A DNA stretch of 26,616 bases from positions 1 to 26,616 of the forward strand of contig CALDLG010000171.1 of the NCBI GenBank assembly GCA_937910785.1, read 5' to 3'. Source of the stretch: an uncultured Lachnospiraceae bacterium. GTDB lineage: Bacteria; Bacillota; Clostridia; Lachnospirales; Lachnospiraceae. The notes under the pieces are model-generated. The model saw only the letters and a program-made list of their open reading frames with translations. It searched no databases and was not told the origin of the DNA. The translations under genes and the position numbers were made by a program. Position 1 is the first letter of the stretch. Each line of letters opens with the position of its first letter. Of the stretch, positions 6,819 through 15,225 are shown in pieces.

Positions 6819-7586
6819 ATGGTTAATAAAATTGACGGAAATCATTATTATGAGTATACGAAGATGAAAAATGTCAGCGTATCGGATACCGGAGAGAAGT
6901 TCAGTCTCAATTATAAGCAGGAGGAACTTTCAAATTCAAAGGAAAAGAAAGAAAAAGAAGTATCCGGTAAAGAAAAACAGCAGGCGGCGGAGAAATCAGG
7001 AGTCCGGCTGGAAATATCGAGTCAGGGGCGGTCTGCCGGTACGGATGGACGAAGGAAGGAGAAGCCGTCCGGAAATCGGGAAGCGGCGGGTTCCTGGTCA
7101 TTTTTTTCTTCGATTCAGGAGATTTTCAAAACCGCGCTGGAAACGTTGCGGGAACTTTTTGATAAGATCTGGAATGAACCGGAAAACGGAGAAGCCCCGA
7201 ATGCCGAAGAGATCATGGAAACGGAAGAGGCGGCCGCAGGCAGCGCGGAAGGAGAAGCGGAAACAGACCCCGTGTTTTCGGAAATGATGAATGCTGCGGC
7301 CGGCATACATTCAATGCAGGGAATGCTTTCGGACCAGGAGACAATACCGGAAACGGCGGAATCCTACCATCGGGATGAGGAACGTATGAATCGGGAAATA
7401 CAGCCCTATCTGCGCAGGGGAGATCTGAATCAGGTGATCAGTATCCTGACGGATAACGGGAAAAAGACGGCGGCGAAAAACTCGACGCTGTTGACCTATT
7501 ATGACAGAACCGGAAGGATGGTAGAACCGAATGCATCGGACAGCCAGCGGATTCTGTATGGAGACAGGAACACGAGAAAACTGTAA
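6819..7586 (+). CDS. Uncharacterised charged protein, Lachnospiraceae-type
   Basis: I do not recognise a named family. From the ATG at 6819 it has 255 residues with three parts. Part one is an N-terminal segment with MVNKIDGNHYYEYTKMKNVS and VSDTGEKFSLNYK. Part two is a long low-complexity Lys/Glu/Ser-rich linker that contains an amphipathic stretch (FFSSIQEIFKTALETLRELFDKIW). Part three is a more ordered C-terminal block with EIQPYLRRGDLNQVISILTDNGK, LLTYYDRTGRMV and SDSQRILYGDRN. There is no signal peptide or transmembrane helix. AGGAG is about 14 nt upstream, so the start is less certain than the frame. It has its own promoter and a strong terminator, so it is monocistronic. The ordered ends with a disordered middle suggest a scaffold or adaptor, but no function can be stated. 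Confidence 0.75.
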   Translation: MVNKIDGNHYYEYTKMKNVSVSDTGEKFSLNYKQEELSNSKEKKEKEVSGKEKQQAAEKSGVRLEISSQGRSAGTDGRRKEKPSGNREAAGSWSFFSSIQEIFKTALETLRELFDKIWNEPENGEAPNAEEIMETEEAAAGSAEGEAETDPVFSEMMNAAAGIHSMQGMLSDQETIPETAESYHRDEERMNREIQPYLRRGDLNQVISILTDNGKKTAAKNSTLLTYYDRTGRMVEPNASDSQRILYGDRNTRKL

Positions 7587-7600
7587 ATACGAATAAAAGG

Positions 7601-7627
7601 AAAAAGCCGGTTTTGCCGGCTTTTTTT
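7601..7627. terminator. Bidirectional terminator
   Basis: AAAAAGCCGG (7601-7610), a TTTTG loop and CCGGC followed by seven Ts. On the other strand the same hairpin is again followed by a T-rich run, so it can stop both the gene ending at 7586 and the convergent GGDEF gene ending at 7632. Confidence 0.93.
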
Positions 7628-7631
7628 GCGG

Positions 7632-8755
7632 TTATGGGGCATCAAACGGAGAAACAACCCTGTTTTTGCCGTTTTGTTTGCCGTAATACAGTCTTCTGTC
7701 GGAATGGGTAATGGTATCCTCTATGGTATTTCCCGGTCGATGCGACGCAACGCCGAGCGTGAGAGAACAGTGAATGGATGTTTCATGCAGGGTGAAAACA
7801 TGCTCCGAAACGGAAGCGCGGATTCTTTCCGCGATCTCACAGGTTCGGTCCAGCTTTTCCTGGCTGAGAATCAGAATTTCCTCACCGCCCCAGCGGCACA
7901 CCTGACCGTGTCCCCGGACCTGATCCTGAATGATCCTGGAAATTTCCTTTAAGACGACATCGCCGAAATCATGCCCGTATGTATCATTTACTTTTTTGAA
8001 ATTGTCAATATCGCACATGACGAGACAGAAGGCTTCTTCCGTTTTCATAACGGCGTCAAAATAGTCCTGCATGCTTCGGCGGTTGAACAGGCCCGTCAGC
8101 GGATCAATACTTGCCATGTTATCGAGCGCGATATTCTGGCTGACGAGCTGATTGTTTTTCGCAAGCATATCCGTAATAAAGAGCAGGGTTCCGAGAAACA
8201 GGAAGCCGAAATTGCAGATCGAATTGAAGATATAGATGCACAGCTCCGTAAATTTCGATACATGCAGCGGAAAAATCGATCCCCAGAACATGGAAATCAT
8301 CCGGCAGCATATAAAGCAAATCAGCACAACGAGGCCAAGCAGCGTCGGAATATAGTATTTTTTCCGGCCCTGAATCAGTGTAATACACATATAGTAGCCG
8401 AATGGAATCAGTCCGATCATATACTGTGAAAAGCCAAACTGCCAGCCAACACAGATAGCCGCGACAAAGGAATGAATAATAATTTCCGCATATGTGATAT
8501 AGAAAGTACGAATCAGTTCCCTCTCGTATCCGTATCGAATGATTTTAATGCAGTTAACATAAGTAATTACGCTGATAATATTGAGAAGTGCAAGGGGGAA
8601 AACCGAAGAAGAGCAAAAATTCCGATAAGCAGTACATGAATCGATGCAATAATACAGGTCAGTGCCTGATATCTGAATTTTTCACTGTAAAAACCGGCAT
8701 GAACCGCAGCTATGAAATTGTTGAGTTTTTTCTTAACATTTCTAAACATGCTCAA
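7632..8755 (-). pseudogene. Membrane GGDEF diguanylate cyclase, frameshifted
   Basis: Two frames together encode one protein of about 374 residues. The first part (8755 down to about 8590) gives MFRNVKKKLNNFIAAVHAGF and a first helix, then meets a stop at 8567. The second frame is open from at least 8640 down to 7632 and supplies about five more helices and the GGDEF domain (LTGLFNRRS, CDIDNFKKVNDTYGHDFGD, RWGGEEILIL). The frames join if one C is added to the CCCCC run on the minus strand near 8595-8599. The cyclase motif is an intact GGEEI, with no RxxD inhibitory site just before it. Translation probably begins at TTG 8755 or ATG 8749. The break may be a true inactivation or a homopolymer sequencing error; a programmed slip is less likely because no canonical slippery heptamer is in phase. 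Confidence 0.85.
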
Positions 8756-8927
8756 TCGGGTTCCTAATCCTCAGTATTGTAAAATAATTTATATATATGA
8801 AATGCTTTCTTCAAGCCGCCTTGTCTGAAAGGTACAAAATTTTAAGGTGATTGATTCAATTTAGGGACATATATTAGAATTATATAACAAAATACGGATA
8901 AAGTAAATTGAAAATTGCAGAATATGC

Positions 8928-8956
8928 TTGTTTCGAAAGGACCTGTCTACTATAAT
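8928..8956 (+). promoter_or_regulatory. Promoter of the 8988 gene
   Basis: TTGTTT (8928-8933), a 17-nt spacer and TATAAT (8951-8956). The expected start point is near 8963, about 25 nt before the chosen ATG. It also rules out the upstream in-frame ATG at 8928 as the start codon. Confidence 0.7.
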
Positions 8957-8987
8957 AATACGGGAAGAATCAAGTGGAGGATTTCGG

Positions 8988-9725
8988 ATGAATCAGGAGG
9001 CATTTGAACAGGCAAAATTAAAGGTGCTGTTAAAGAAACATGAACAGCACGGCTTCGGAACGCTGCAGGAAAAAACTGTTCATGCGGTTATGAAGCTGTA
9101 TTATGAGCCCAATATTGATTATCATGAGGTGCCGGTTGAAGGATACATTGCGGATATCTATAAAGAAGGCCGCATTATTGAGATACAGAACGGTAATTTT
9201 AACCGCCTGCGGGAGAAGCTGAAGGTTTTTCTGCCGTCCTATCCGGTCACGGTAGTCCTGCCGATCCCTCATTTTCGGTGGATTATTTATATGGATGGGA
9301 AAGGCGGGGAACTTTCTTCCAGGAGAAAGTCTCCGGTTACAGGCAGCGTTTACAGCGCATTTCCGGAATTATATAAAATCAAAAATTATCTGAGACATCC
9401 GAATCTTTCCTTTGCGTTTCCGTTGATTGATATGGATGAATACCGTCTGCTTAGCGACACGGGACATGGAAAAAGAAGGAAAGGAAGCCGCTATGACAGA
9501 ATGCCGCTGTCGCTTTATGACGAAGTCTTTTTCGAGCGGCCGGAGGATTTTGTACAGGTCATTCCCTATGAGCTGGAGGAACCCTTTACTGTCCGGGAAT
9601 TTGCCAAAGCGGCTCATATCCACCGCGATCTGGCGCAGATGACGCTTCATATTTTATTTCATATGGAACTGGTTGCCCGGCCCGGAAAGAAGGGGAGAGA
9701 ATATTTATATAAGGTTCTGTCGTAA
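8988..9725 (+). CDS. Putative PD-(D/E)XK-like protein with winged helix
   Basis: A 245-residue cytosolic protein without a name I recognise. Residues 20-105 look like a restriction-endonuclease fold: a helix with E28 (QEKTVHAVMKLYYE), then GYIADIY with D56 before a strand ending IIEIQ (E65-x-Q67), followed by a helix and a hydrophobic strand VTVVLPIP. This E-D-ExQ pattern is a known variant of the PD-(D/E)XK core. The C-terminal 45 residues (FTVREFAKAAHIHRDLAQMTLHILFHMELV) read as a winged helix. GGAGG stands 8 nt before ATG 8988. It has its own promoter and precedes the topoisomerase genes by 107 nt without an obvious terminator, so read-through into them is possible. Nuclease activity is a prediction from motifs only; a DNA-binding structural role is an alternative. 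Confidence 0.7.
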   Translation: MNQEAFEQAKLKVLLKKHEQHGFGTLQEKTVHAVMKLYYEPNIDYHEVPVEGYIADIYKEGRIIEIQNGNFNRLREKLKVFLPSYPVTVVLPIPHFRWIIYMDGKGGELSSRRKSPVTGSVYSAFPELYKIKNYLRHPNLSFAFPLIDMDEYRLLSDTGHGKRRKGSRYDRMPLSLYDEVFFERPEDFVQVIPYELEEPFTVREFAKAAHIHRDLAQMTLHILFHMELVARPGKKGREYLYKVLS

Positions 9726-9736
9726 AAAATTGGACC

Positions 9737-9776
9737 TTTACACGTTTTCCCAATTTATGCTAAAATATTCGCGAAT
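9737..9776 (+). promoter_or_regulatory. Promoter of the topoisomerase genes
   Basis: TTTACA (9737-9742), an 18-nt spacer and TAAAAT (9761-9766), the latter preceded by TGC as an extended -10. A perfect 10-bp palindrome, ATTCGCGAAT (9767-9776), covers the expected start point and could be a regulatory site. Confidence 0.65.
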
Positions 9777-9832
9777 GTTAACGGAGCCTGCCGTTTGGGG
9801 GACTGCGGGCATGGAAAGGTTAGGAAAAGCTT

Positions 9833-11755
9833 ATGGCGAAGGAAAATAAATACGATGCCTCCAGCATTACCGTACTGGAAGGGCTGGAAGCGGTCAGAGT
9901 CAGGCCGGGCATGTATATCGGAAGCGTTTCGACGAAAGGTTTGAATCATCTGATTTATGAAATTGTAGACAATGCGGTGGATGAACATCTGGCCGGCTTT
10001 TGTGATACGATCCGCGTGACGCTTGAGGCGGACGGCTCCGCGACGGTGGAAGACAACGGGCGCGGTATCCCGGTCGGCATGCACGAAAAAGGAATCAGCG
10101 CGGAACGACTTGTTTTTACAACCCTTCATGCCGGAGGCAAATTCGATAACGAAGCTTATAAAACGAGCGGAGGCCTGCACGGTGTCGGTTCTTCGGTTGT
10201 GAATGCGTTGTCTGCCTGGCTGCATGTTCAGATCAAGACAGAAGGCTTCATTTATGAGGACCGGTACGAACGGGGGATTCCGGTTCTGGAGCTGAAAAAC
10301 GGTCTTCTTCCCGAAATCGGCAAAACAAAGGAAACCGGATCGAAGATCAGCTTTCTGCCGGATGATATGATTTTTGACAGGACCTGGTTTAAGGAAGACG
10401 ATGTGAAGAGCCGCCTGCATGAGACAGCGTATCTGAACCCCAATCTGACCATTATCTTCGAGGACCGGAGAAAAGAAGAAACGGAACATATTGAATTTCA
10501 TGAGCCGGAGGGCATCATCGGTTTTATCAAGGATATGAATAAGTCCAGAGAAGCGGTCCATGACGTGATCTATTTTCAGGGCGAGTCGGAAGGAATTCAG
10601 GTAGAGGTGGCTTTTCAATATGTCAATGAATTTCACGAAAATGTCCTTGGATTCTGCAATAATATTTATAATGCGGAAGGCGGAACGCATCTGACCGGTT
10701 TTAAGACCACGTTCACCAATGCGATCAATACCTATGCGCGCGGGCTCAATATTCTGAAAGAAAAAGATATTAACTTCACGGGAGCCGATGTCAGAAACGG
10801 TATGACAGCCGTTGTTTCCATCAAGCATCCGGACCCGCGGTTTGAAGGACAGACGAAAACGAAGCTGGATAATCAGGATGCATCCAAAGTGGTCAGCAAA
10901 GTGACCGGAGACGAAATCGTCCGGTTTTTTGACAGAAATCTGGAGACTTTAAAAAGCATCATCGGCTGTGCGGAAAAGGCGGCAAAAATCCGGAAGGCGG
11001 AAGAAAAGGCCCGGACGAACATGCTGACAAAGCAGAAGTTTTCATTTGATTCCAACGGGAAGCTGGCAAACTGCGAATCCAGAGATCCTGAAAAATGCGA
11101 GATTTTTATCGTCGAGGGTGATTCTGCGGGCGGCAGCGCGAAAACAGCCAGAAACCGGATGTTTCAGGCGATCCTGCCGATTCGGGGAAAGATTCTGAAT
11201 GTGGAGAAAGCGAGTATCGACAAGGTGCTTGCCAATGCGGAGATTAAGACTATGATCAACGCTTTCGGCTGCGGATTTTCGGAGGGGTATGGAAATGATT
11301 TCGATATTTCCAGACTGCGTTATGATAAGATCATTATTATGGCCGATGCGGACGTGGACGGCGCGCATATTTCCAATCTGCTGCTGACGCTGTTCTACCG
11401 CTTTATGCCTGAGCTGATTTATGAAGGTCATATTTATATTGCGATGCCGCCGCTTTATAAGGCGATGCCGTCAAAGGGCAAAGAAGAATACCTGTATGAC
11501 GACAAGGCCCTCGATAAATACCGGAAGCGGCATAAATGTCCCTTTACCCTGCAGCGCTATAAGGGACTTGGCGAAATGGATGCAGACCAGCTGTGGGAAA
11601 CCACGCTGAATCCGGAAACCAGAATGTTAAAGTTAGTGGAAATAGAAGACGCCCGTATGGCATCCGAAGTAACGGAAATGCTGATGGGAACGGAAGTGCC
11701 CCCGCGTAAGGAATTTATTTACCGCCATGCGCAGGAAGCGGAGCTGGATATATAA
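9833..11755 (+). CDS. gyrB/parE: Type IIA topoisomerase subunit B (GyrB/ParE)
   Basis: ATP-driven B subunit of a type IIA DNA topoisomerase, 640 residues, the usual length for the form without the proteobacterial insert. The GHKL ATPase shows E43 in EIVDNAVDEH, VEDNGRGIP (D74), TTLHAGGKF and GGLHGVGSSVVNALS, with the QTKTKLDN loop reaching the nucleotide. The TOPRIM domain has E428 in VEGDSAGGSA, PIRGKILNVEKA, and D505/D507/D509 in ADADVDGAHI; QRYKGLGEMDADQLWETT follows. AGGA is 7 nt before the ATG. The A subunit begins 39 nt after the stop, so the two are co-transcribed. Sequence alone does not firmly split GyrB from ParE; the A subunit lacks a GyrA box, which tips the pair towards a topoisomerase IV-like role. 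Confidence 0.95.
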   Translation: MAKENKYDASSITVLEGLEAVRVRPGMYIGSVSTKGLNHLIYEIVDNAVDEHLAGFCDTIRVTLEADGSATVEDNGRGIPVGMHEKGISAERLVFTTLHAGGKFDNEAYKTSGGLHGVGSSVVNALSAWLHVQIKTEGFIYEDRYERGIPVLELKNGLLPEIGKTKETGSKISFLPDDMIFDRTWFKEDDVKSRLHETAYLNPNLTIIFEDRRKEETEHIEFHEPEGIIGFIKDMNKSREAVHDVIYFQGESEGIQVEVAFQYVNEFHENVLGFCNNIYNAEGGTHLTGFKTTFTNAINTYARGLNILKEKDINFTGADVRNGMTAVVSIKHPDPRFEGQTKTKLDNQDASKVVSKVTGDEIVRFFDRNLETLKSIIGCAEKAAKIRKAEEKARTNMLTKQKFSFDSNGKLANCESRDPEKCEIFIVEGDSAGGSAKTARNRMFQAILPIRGKILNVEKASIDKVLANAEIKTMINAFGCGFSEGYGNDFDISRLRYDKIIIMADADVDGAHISNLLLTLFYRFMPELIYEGHIYIAMPPLYKAMPSKGKEEYLYDDKALDKYRKRHKCPFTLQRYKGLGEMDADQLWETTLNPETRMLKLVEIEDARMASEVTEMLMGTEVPPRKEFIYRHAQEAELDI

Positions 11756-11794
11756 ACGGCGGGTGGGTGAATTTATCAGGAAGGTCGTGGACAA

Positions 11795-14035
11795 ATGGAA
11801 GATAACAGAATTATCAAAACCGAATATTCCGAGGTCATGCGGAAATCCTTTATCGACTATGCGATGAGCGTCATTATCGCCAGAGCGCTTCCCGATGTGC
11901 GCGACGGATTGAAGCCGGTACAGAGACGGACGCTTTACGATATGTACGAGCTCGGTATCCGCTATGACAGGCCCTATCGTAAATCAGCGCGTATCGTCGG
12001 CGATACGATGGGTAAATATCATCCGCATGGCGACAGCTCCATCTATGATGCACTTGTCGTTATGACGCAGGATTTCAAAAAGGGCCTGCCCCTGATTGAC
12101 GGACATGGCAATTTCGGCAATATTGAGGGCGACGGCGCTGCGGCCATGCGATATACGGAAGCCAGACTGGAAAAGATCACGCAGGAGGCATTTCTTGCCG
12201 ATCTGGATAAAGACGTTGTGGATTTCATCCCTAATTTTGATGAGACAGAGAAAGAACCGGGTGTTCTTCCCGTAAAGATTCCCAATCTCTTAATCAACGG
12301 TTCGGAGGGCATTGCGGTCGGTATGGCAACCAGTATTCCGCCGCATAATCTGGAGGAGGTAATTAATGCGACGAAAGCTTATATGCTTGACGAGAATATT
12401 ACGACGAGAGAACTGATGCGTTATGTCAAGGGCCCGGATTTCCCGACGGGCGGAATCGTTATCAATCAGGACGAGCTTCTGAATATATATGAAACCGGTA
12501 CAGGAAAGATCAGGGTCCGCGGTAAGGTAGAGGTGGAAAAGGGTAAGGGGGGAAAAATAAATCTCGTAATCAGCGAGATTCCCTATACGATGATAGGCTC
12601 TTATATCGGAAAATTTCTGCTGGATGTCGCTTCGCTTGCGGAAACGAAGAAAACACAGGATATTGTGGATATCACAAATCAGTCTTCCAAAGAGGGCATC
12701 CGTATCGTGATCGAGCTGCGAAAGGATGCCGATGTCGAGAATTTTAAGAATCTGCTTTACAAAAAAACCAAACTGGAAGATACGTTTGGCGTCAATATGC
12801 TGGCCATCGCGGACGGCAGGCCGGAGACGATGGGGTTAAAACAGATTATCAAGGCAAATGTGGACTTTCAGTATGAGGTTGCCACGAGAAAATATAAGAA
12901 TCTGCTGGCAAAGGAGCTTGATAAAAAGGAAATTCAGGAAGGACTGATCAGAGCGTGTAATGTTATCGATCTGATCATCGAAATTCTCCGCGGTTCCAAA
13001 GACCGGAGCATGGCAAAGGCCTGTCTGGTGGAGGGAAAGACGGATGGCATCAAATTCCGGTCCAGAGAATCGAAAATTATGGCGGCGCAGTTGATGTTTT
13101 CTGAAAAACAGGCCAATGCGATTCTGGAAATGCGCCTGTATAAGCTGATCGGACTGGAAATCGAAGCGCTGATCAACGATCATGAGGAAACGATGGCCAA
13201 TATTTACCGTTATGAGGATATTCTGGCAAGACGGGATTCCATGGCGCAGGTGATTATCAATGAGCTGGATGAGATCAGGGCGGCCTATGGGCGGCGCAGG
13301 AGAACAGAGCTTACCAACGCCGAAGAAGCGGTCTATGTGGAGAAAAAACCGGAAGAGATGGATATCGTCTTTCTGCTGAACCGGTTCGGTTATGCGAAAA
13401 CGATCGATGTACAGACTTATGAACGCAATAAAGATTCGGTGCATGCGGAGAACCAGTATGTGTTCCAGTGCAAAAATACCGGGAAAATATGTCTGTTCAC
13501 TAACACCGGACAGCTGCATACGATTAAGGCATCGGACATTCCCTTTGGCAGATTCAGAGACAAGGGCATTCCTGTGGATAATATCAGCAATTATGAATCC
13601 GCAAGAGAAGAAATCATTTTTGTGGCAAGTCAGACGGATCTGAATCTTTACAGGGTTATTTTTGTAACCAGACTCGCCATGATAAAAGTGGTTGACGGCG
13701 GAGAATTCGATGTGACGAAGCGGACCGTCGCGGCAACGAAGCTGTCGGAGGACGATGAAGTCATCAGTGTAGTAACGCTGAAGGATCAGCACAACATTAT
13801 TCTGCAGTCTGACAGCGGTTATTTTCTCCGGTTTCCGGTAGAGGCAATTCCGGAGAAAAAGAAAGCGGCCATCGGTGTCAGGGGCATGAAGCTTGGGGAA
13901 CGCGACAGGCTGGAGGCCGTTTATTATACAAAGAGCACGGACGATGCTTCCATCGAATATAAAGGAAAAGAAATCGAATTAAATAAGCTGAAGCCGGGAA
14001 ACCGGGACGGCAGGGGCGTTAAGGTTCGAATTTAA
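11795..14035 (+). CDS. gyrA/parC: Type IIA topoisomerase subunit A without GyrA box
   Basis: DNA breakage and rejoining subunit, 746 residues. The catalytic tyrosine is Y120 in AAAMRYTEARL. The quinolone region reads HPHGDSSIYDA, with S81 and D85 at the places of E. coli GyrA S83 and D87, so no classical resistance change is visible. The C-terminal pinwheel (about 500-746) has recognisable blades (FGYAKTIDV, LFTNTGQLHTI, AIGVRGMKL) but no QRRGGKG box or close variant; the place where it would sit reads YERNKDSVHAENQ. The box is needed for negative supercoiling by gyrase, so this is probably a topoisomerase IV-like enzyme even though homologues are often labelled GyrA. AGGAAGG precedes the ATG by about 10 nt. 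rsmD follows after 68 nt. Confidence 0.94.
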   Translation: MEDNRIIKTEYSEVMRKSFIDYAMSVIIARALPDVRDGLKPVQRRTLYDMYELGIRYDRPYRKSARIVGDTMGKYHPHGDSSIYDALVVMTQDFKKGLPLIDGHGNFGNIEGDGAAAMRYTEARLEKITQEAFLADLDKDVVDFIPNFDETEKEPGVLPVKIPNLLINGSEGIAVGMATSIPPHNLEEVINATKAYMLDENITTRELMRYVKGPDFPTGGIVINQDELLNIYETGTGKIRVRGKVEVEKGKGGKINLVISEIPYTMIGSYIGKFLLDVASLAETKKTQDIVDITNQSSKEGIRIVIELRKDADVENFKNLLYKKTKLEDTFGVNMLAIADGRPETMGLKQIIKANVDFQYEVATRKYKNLLAKELDKKEIQEGLIRACNVIDLIIEILRGSKDRSMAKACLVEGKTDGIKFRSRESKIMAAQLMFSEKQANAILEMRLYKLIGLEIEALINDHEETMANIYRYEDILARRDSMAQVIINELDEIRAAYGRRRRTELTNAEEAVYVEKKPEEMDIVFLLNRFGYAKTIDVQTYERNKDSVHAENQYVFQCKNTGKICLFTNTGQLHTIKASDIPFGRFRDKGIPVDNISNYESAREEIIFVASQTDLNLYRVIFVTRLAMIKVVDGGEFDVTKRTVAATKLSEDDEVISVVTLKDQHNIILQSDSGYFLRFPVEAIPEKKKAAIGVRGMKLGERDRLEAVYYTKSTDDASIEYKGKEIELNKLKPGNRDGRGVKVRI

Positions 14036-14103
14036 GCCGCGGCAGGGCGGCAGCGTAAAGGCTCTGTCAGGAAGGCAGACGTACAGGGAAAGGAAGATAA
14101 TTT

Positions 14104-14652
14104 ATGCGGGTCATCGCCGGAAAAGCACGTAGTTTAAAACTGAAAACACCTGTTGGGCTGGAAACAAGGCCAACAACAGACCGGATCAAGGAAACGCTCT
14201 TCAACATGCTGCAGCCTTATCTGCCTGACAGTATTTTTATCGATCTGTTCAGTGGAAGCGGCGGAATCGGCATCGAAGCTTTGAGCCGGGGCGCGGCACA
14301 TGCTTATTTTGTGGAAAATAACAAAAATGCCATTGCCTGTATTCAGGAAAATCTGAATTTTACAAGGCTTGCGGAAAATGCGACGCTGATCAGACAGGAT
14401 GTATTCGGTGCGCTTTCCGGCATTCATGAAAAAGAAGCGGACGTGATTTTTTTAGATCCGCCTTATGAGCTGGATTATGAGCGGCAGACTCTGGCGCTGC
14501 TTGCCGGATTGCCGTTTGTGACGGAAAATACGCTGATTGTTGTGGAAGCCTCGCGGGATACGGATTTTACTTATGCGGAAACGCTTGGCTATGCGGTAAT
14601 AAAAGAAAAATGCTACCGGACAAATAAGCATGTGTTTTTGAAAAAAATCTAA
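14104..14652 (+). CDS. rsmD: 16S rRNA (guanine966-N2)-methyltransferase
   Basis: A 182-residue SAM-dependent methyltransferase that modifies G966 of 16S rRNA. It begins with the family signature MRVIAGKARSLKLKTP and TRPTTDRIKETLFNML. The SAM-binding loop is DLFSGSGGIGIEALSRGA (47-64), the acidic ribose contact is FVEN, and the catalytic DPPY is at 118-121. The length matches RsmD well. AGGAAG lies just upstream of the ATG. It stands between the topoisomerase A gene and coaD; the rsmD-coaD pair is very common in bacteria. No good terminator follows it, only an A/T-rich stretch. Confidence 0.96.
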   Translation: MRVIAGKARSLKLKTPVGLETRPTTDRIKETLFNMLQPYLPDSIFIDLFSGSGGIGIEALSRGAAHAYFVENNKNAIACIQENLNFTRLAENATLIRQDVFGALSGIHEKEADVIFLDPPYELDYERQTLALLAGLPFVTENTLIVVEASRDTDFTYAETLGYAVIKEKCYRTNKHVFLKKI

Positions 14653-14669
14653 AAATTTCCATTTTTTTA

Positions 14670-14698
14670 AAGACATTTCAGACGAAGTGATTTATGAT
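14670..14698 (+). promoter_or_regulatory. Candidate coaD promoter
   Basis: AAGACA (14670-14675), a 17-nt spacer and TATGAT (14693-14698), about 30 nt before the coaD start. The -35 matches at four positions only. If used, it would give coaD transcription independent of rsmD. Confidence 0.45.
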
Positions 14699-14728
14699 AT
14701 AGTTAAATACAGGCAGAGGGGAATTGCG

Positions 14729-15217
14729 ATGAGGGCAGCAATCTATCCGGGGAGCTTTGACCCGGTCACATTCGGCCATCTTGATGTTATCAAAAGAGCC
14801 GCCGAAATTTTTGATGAATTAACGGTAAGTGTGTTGAATAATAAAGTAAAGAGTCCATTGTTTTCCGTGGAAGAACGTGTTAAGATATTGGAAGAAGCGA
14901 CGAAAAATATTCCGAATGTAAAAGTGGATTCATTCAGCGGTCTTTTAATTGATTATGCAAAGAGCAAGGGTGTACATGTAGCGATCAGAGGACTGCGGGC
15001 GATCACGGATTTCGAATACGAACTGCAGATCGCGCAGACGAACCGGAAACTTTCGGGCGGGGAGTTGGATACGATGTTCCTGACAACAAGTCTGGAATAT
15101 GCTTATTTAAGTTCGTCGAGCATCAAGGAGATCGCCAGCTTTAACGGAGATATTTCTCAGTGCGTTCCGGAATTTGTCGGGAAACTGGTTTATGAAAAAT
15201 ATGGCTATAACAGATAG
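14729..15217 (+). CDS. coaD: Phosphopantetheine adenylyltransferase
   Basis: Transfers AMP from ATP to 4'-phosphopantetheine, the penultimate step of coenzyme A synthesis. It has 162 residues, the standard length. The nucleotidyltransferase motif GSFDPVTFGHLDV carries T14 and H17. AIRGLRAITDFEYELQIAQTNRKL and the ATP-binding YLSSSSIKE near residue 127 complete the signature. The start at 14729 follows AGGGGAA and gives the conserved MRAAIYPGSFDP; the upstream in-frame ATG at 14687 lies inside the candidate promoter. The next gene starts 8 nt downstream, so they are co-transcribed. Confidence 0.97.
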   Translation: MRAAIYPGSFDPVTFGHLDVIKRAAEIFDELTVSVLNNKVKSPLFSVEERVKILEEATKNIPNVKVDSFSGLLIDYAKSKGVHVAIRGLRAITDFEYELQIAQTNRKLSGGELDTMFLTTSLEYAYLSSSSIKEIASFNGDISQCVPEFVGKLVYEKYGYNR

Positions 15218-15225
15218 GAGTAAAG

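Noticed and set aside
8590..8600. Programmed -1 frameshift in the GGDEF gene
   Set aside because: The TTTTCCCCC run is not in the X-XXY-YYZ phase and no downstream pseudoknot was evident; a mutation or sequencing error is simpler.
9755..10828. Long open frame of 357 codons on the minus strand
   Set aside because: It lies wholly antisense to the topoisomerase B gene, whose motifs are complete; the translation shows no recognisable domain and is a shadow of codon bias.
12836..13792. Minus-strand open frame of 318 codons
   Set aside because: Antisense to the topoisomerase A subunit; composition is that of a mirror frame.
14653..14672. A/T hairpin AAAAAT/ATTTTT as rsmD terminator
   Set aside because: Stem is only A-T pairs with no G/C core; too weak to call.
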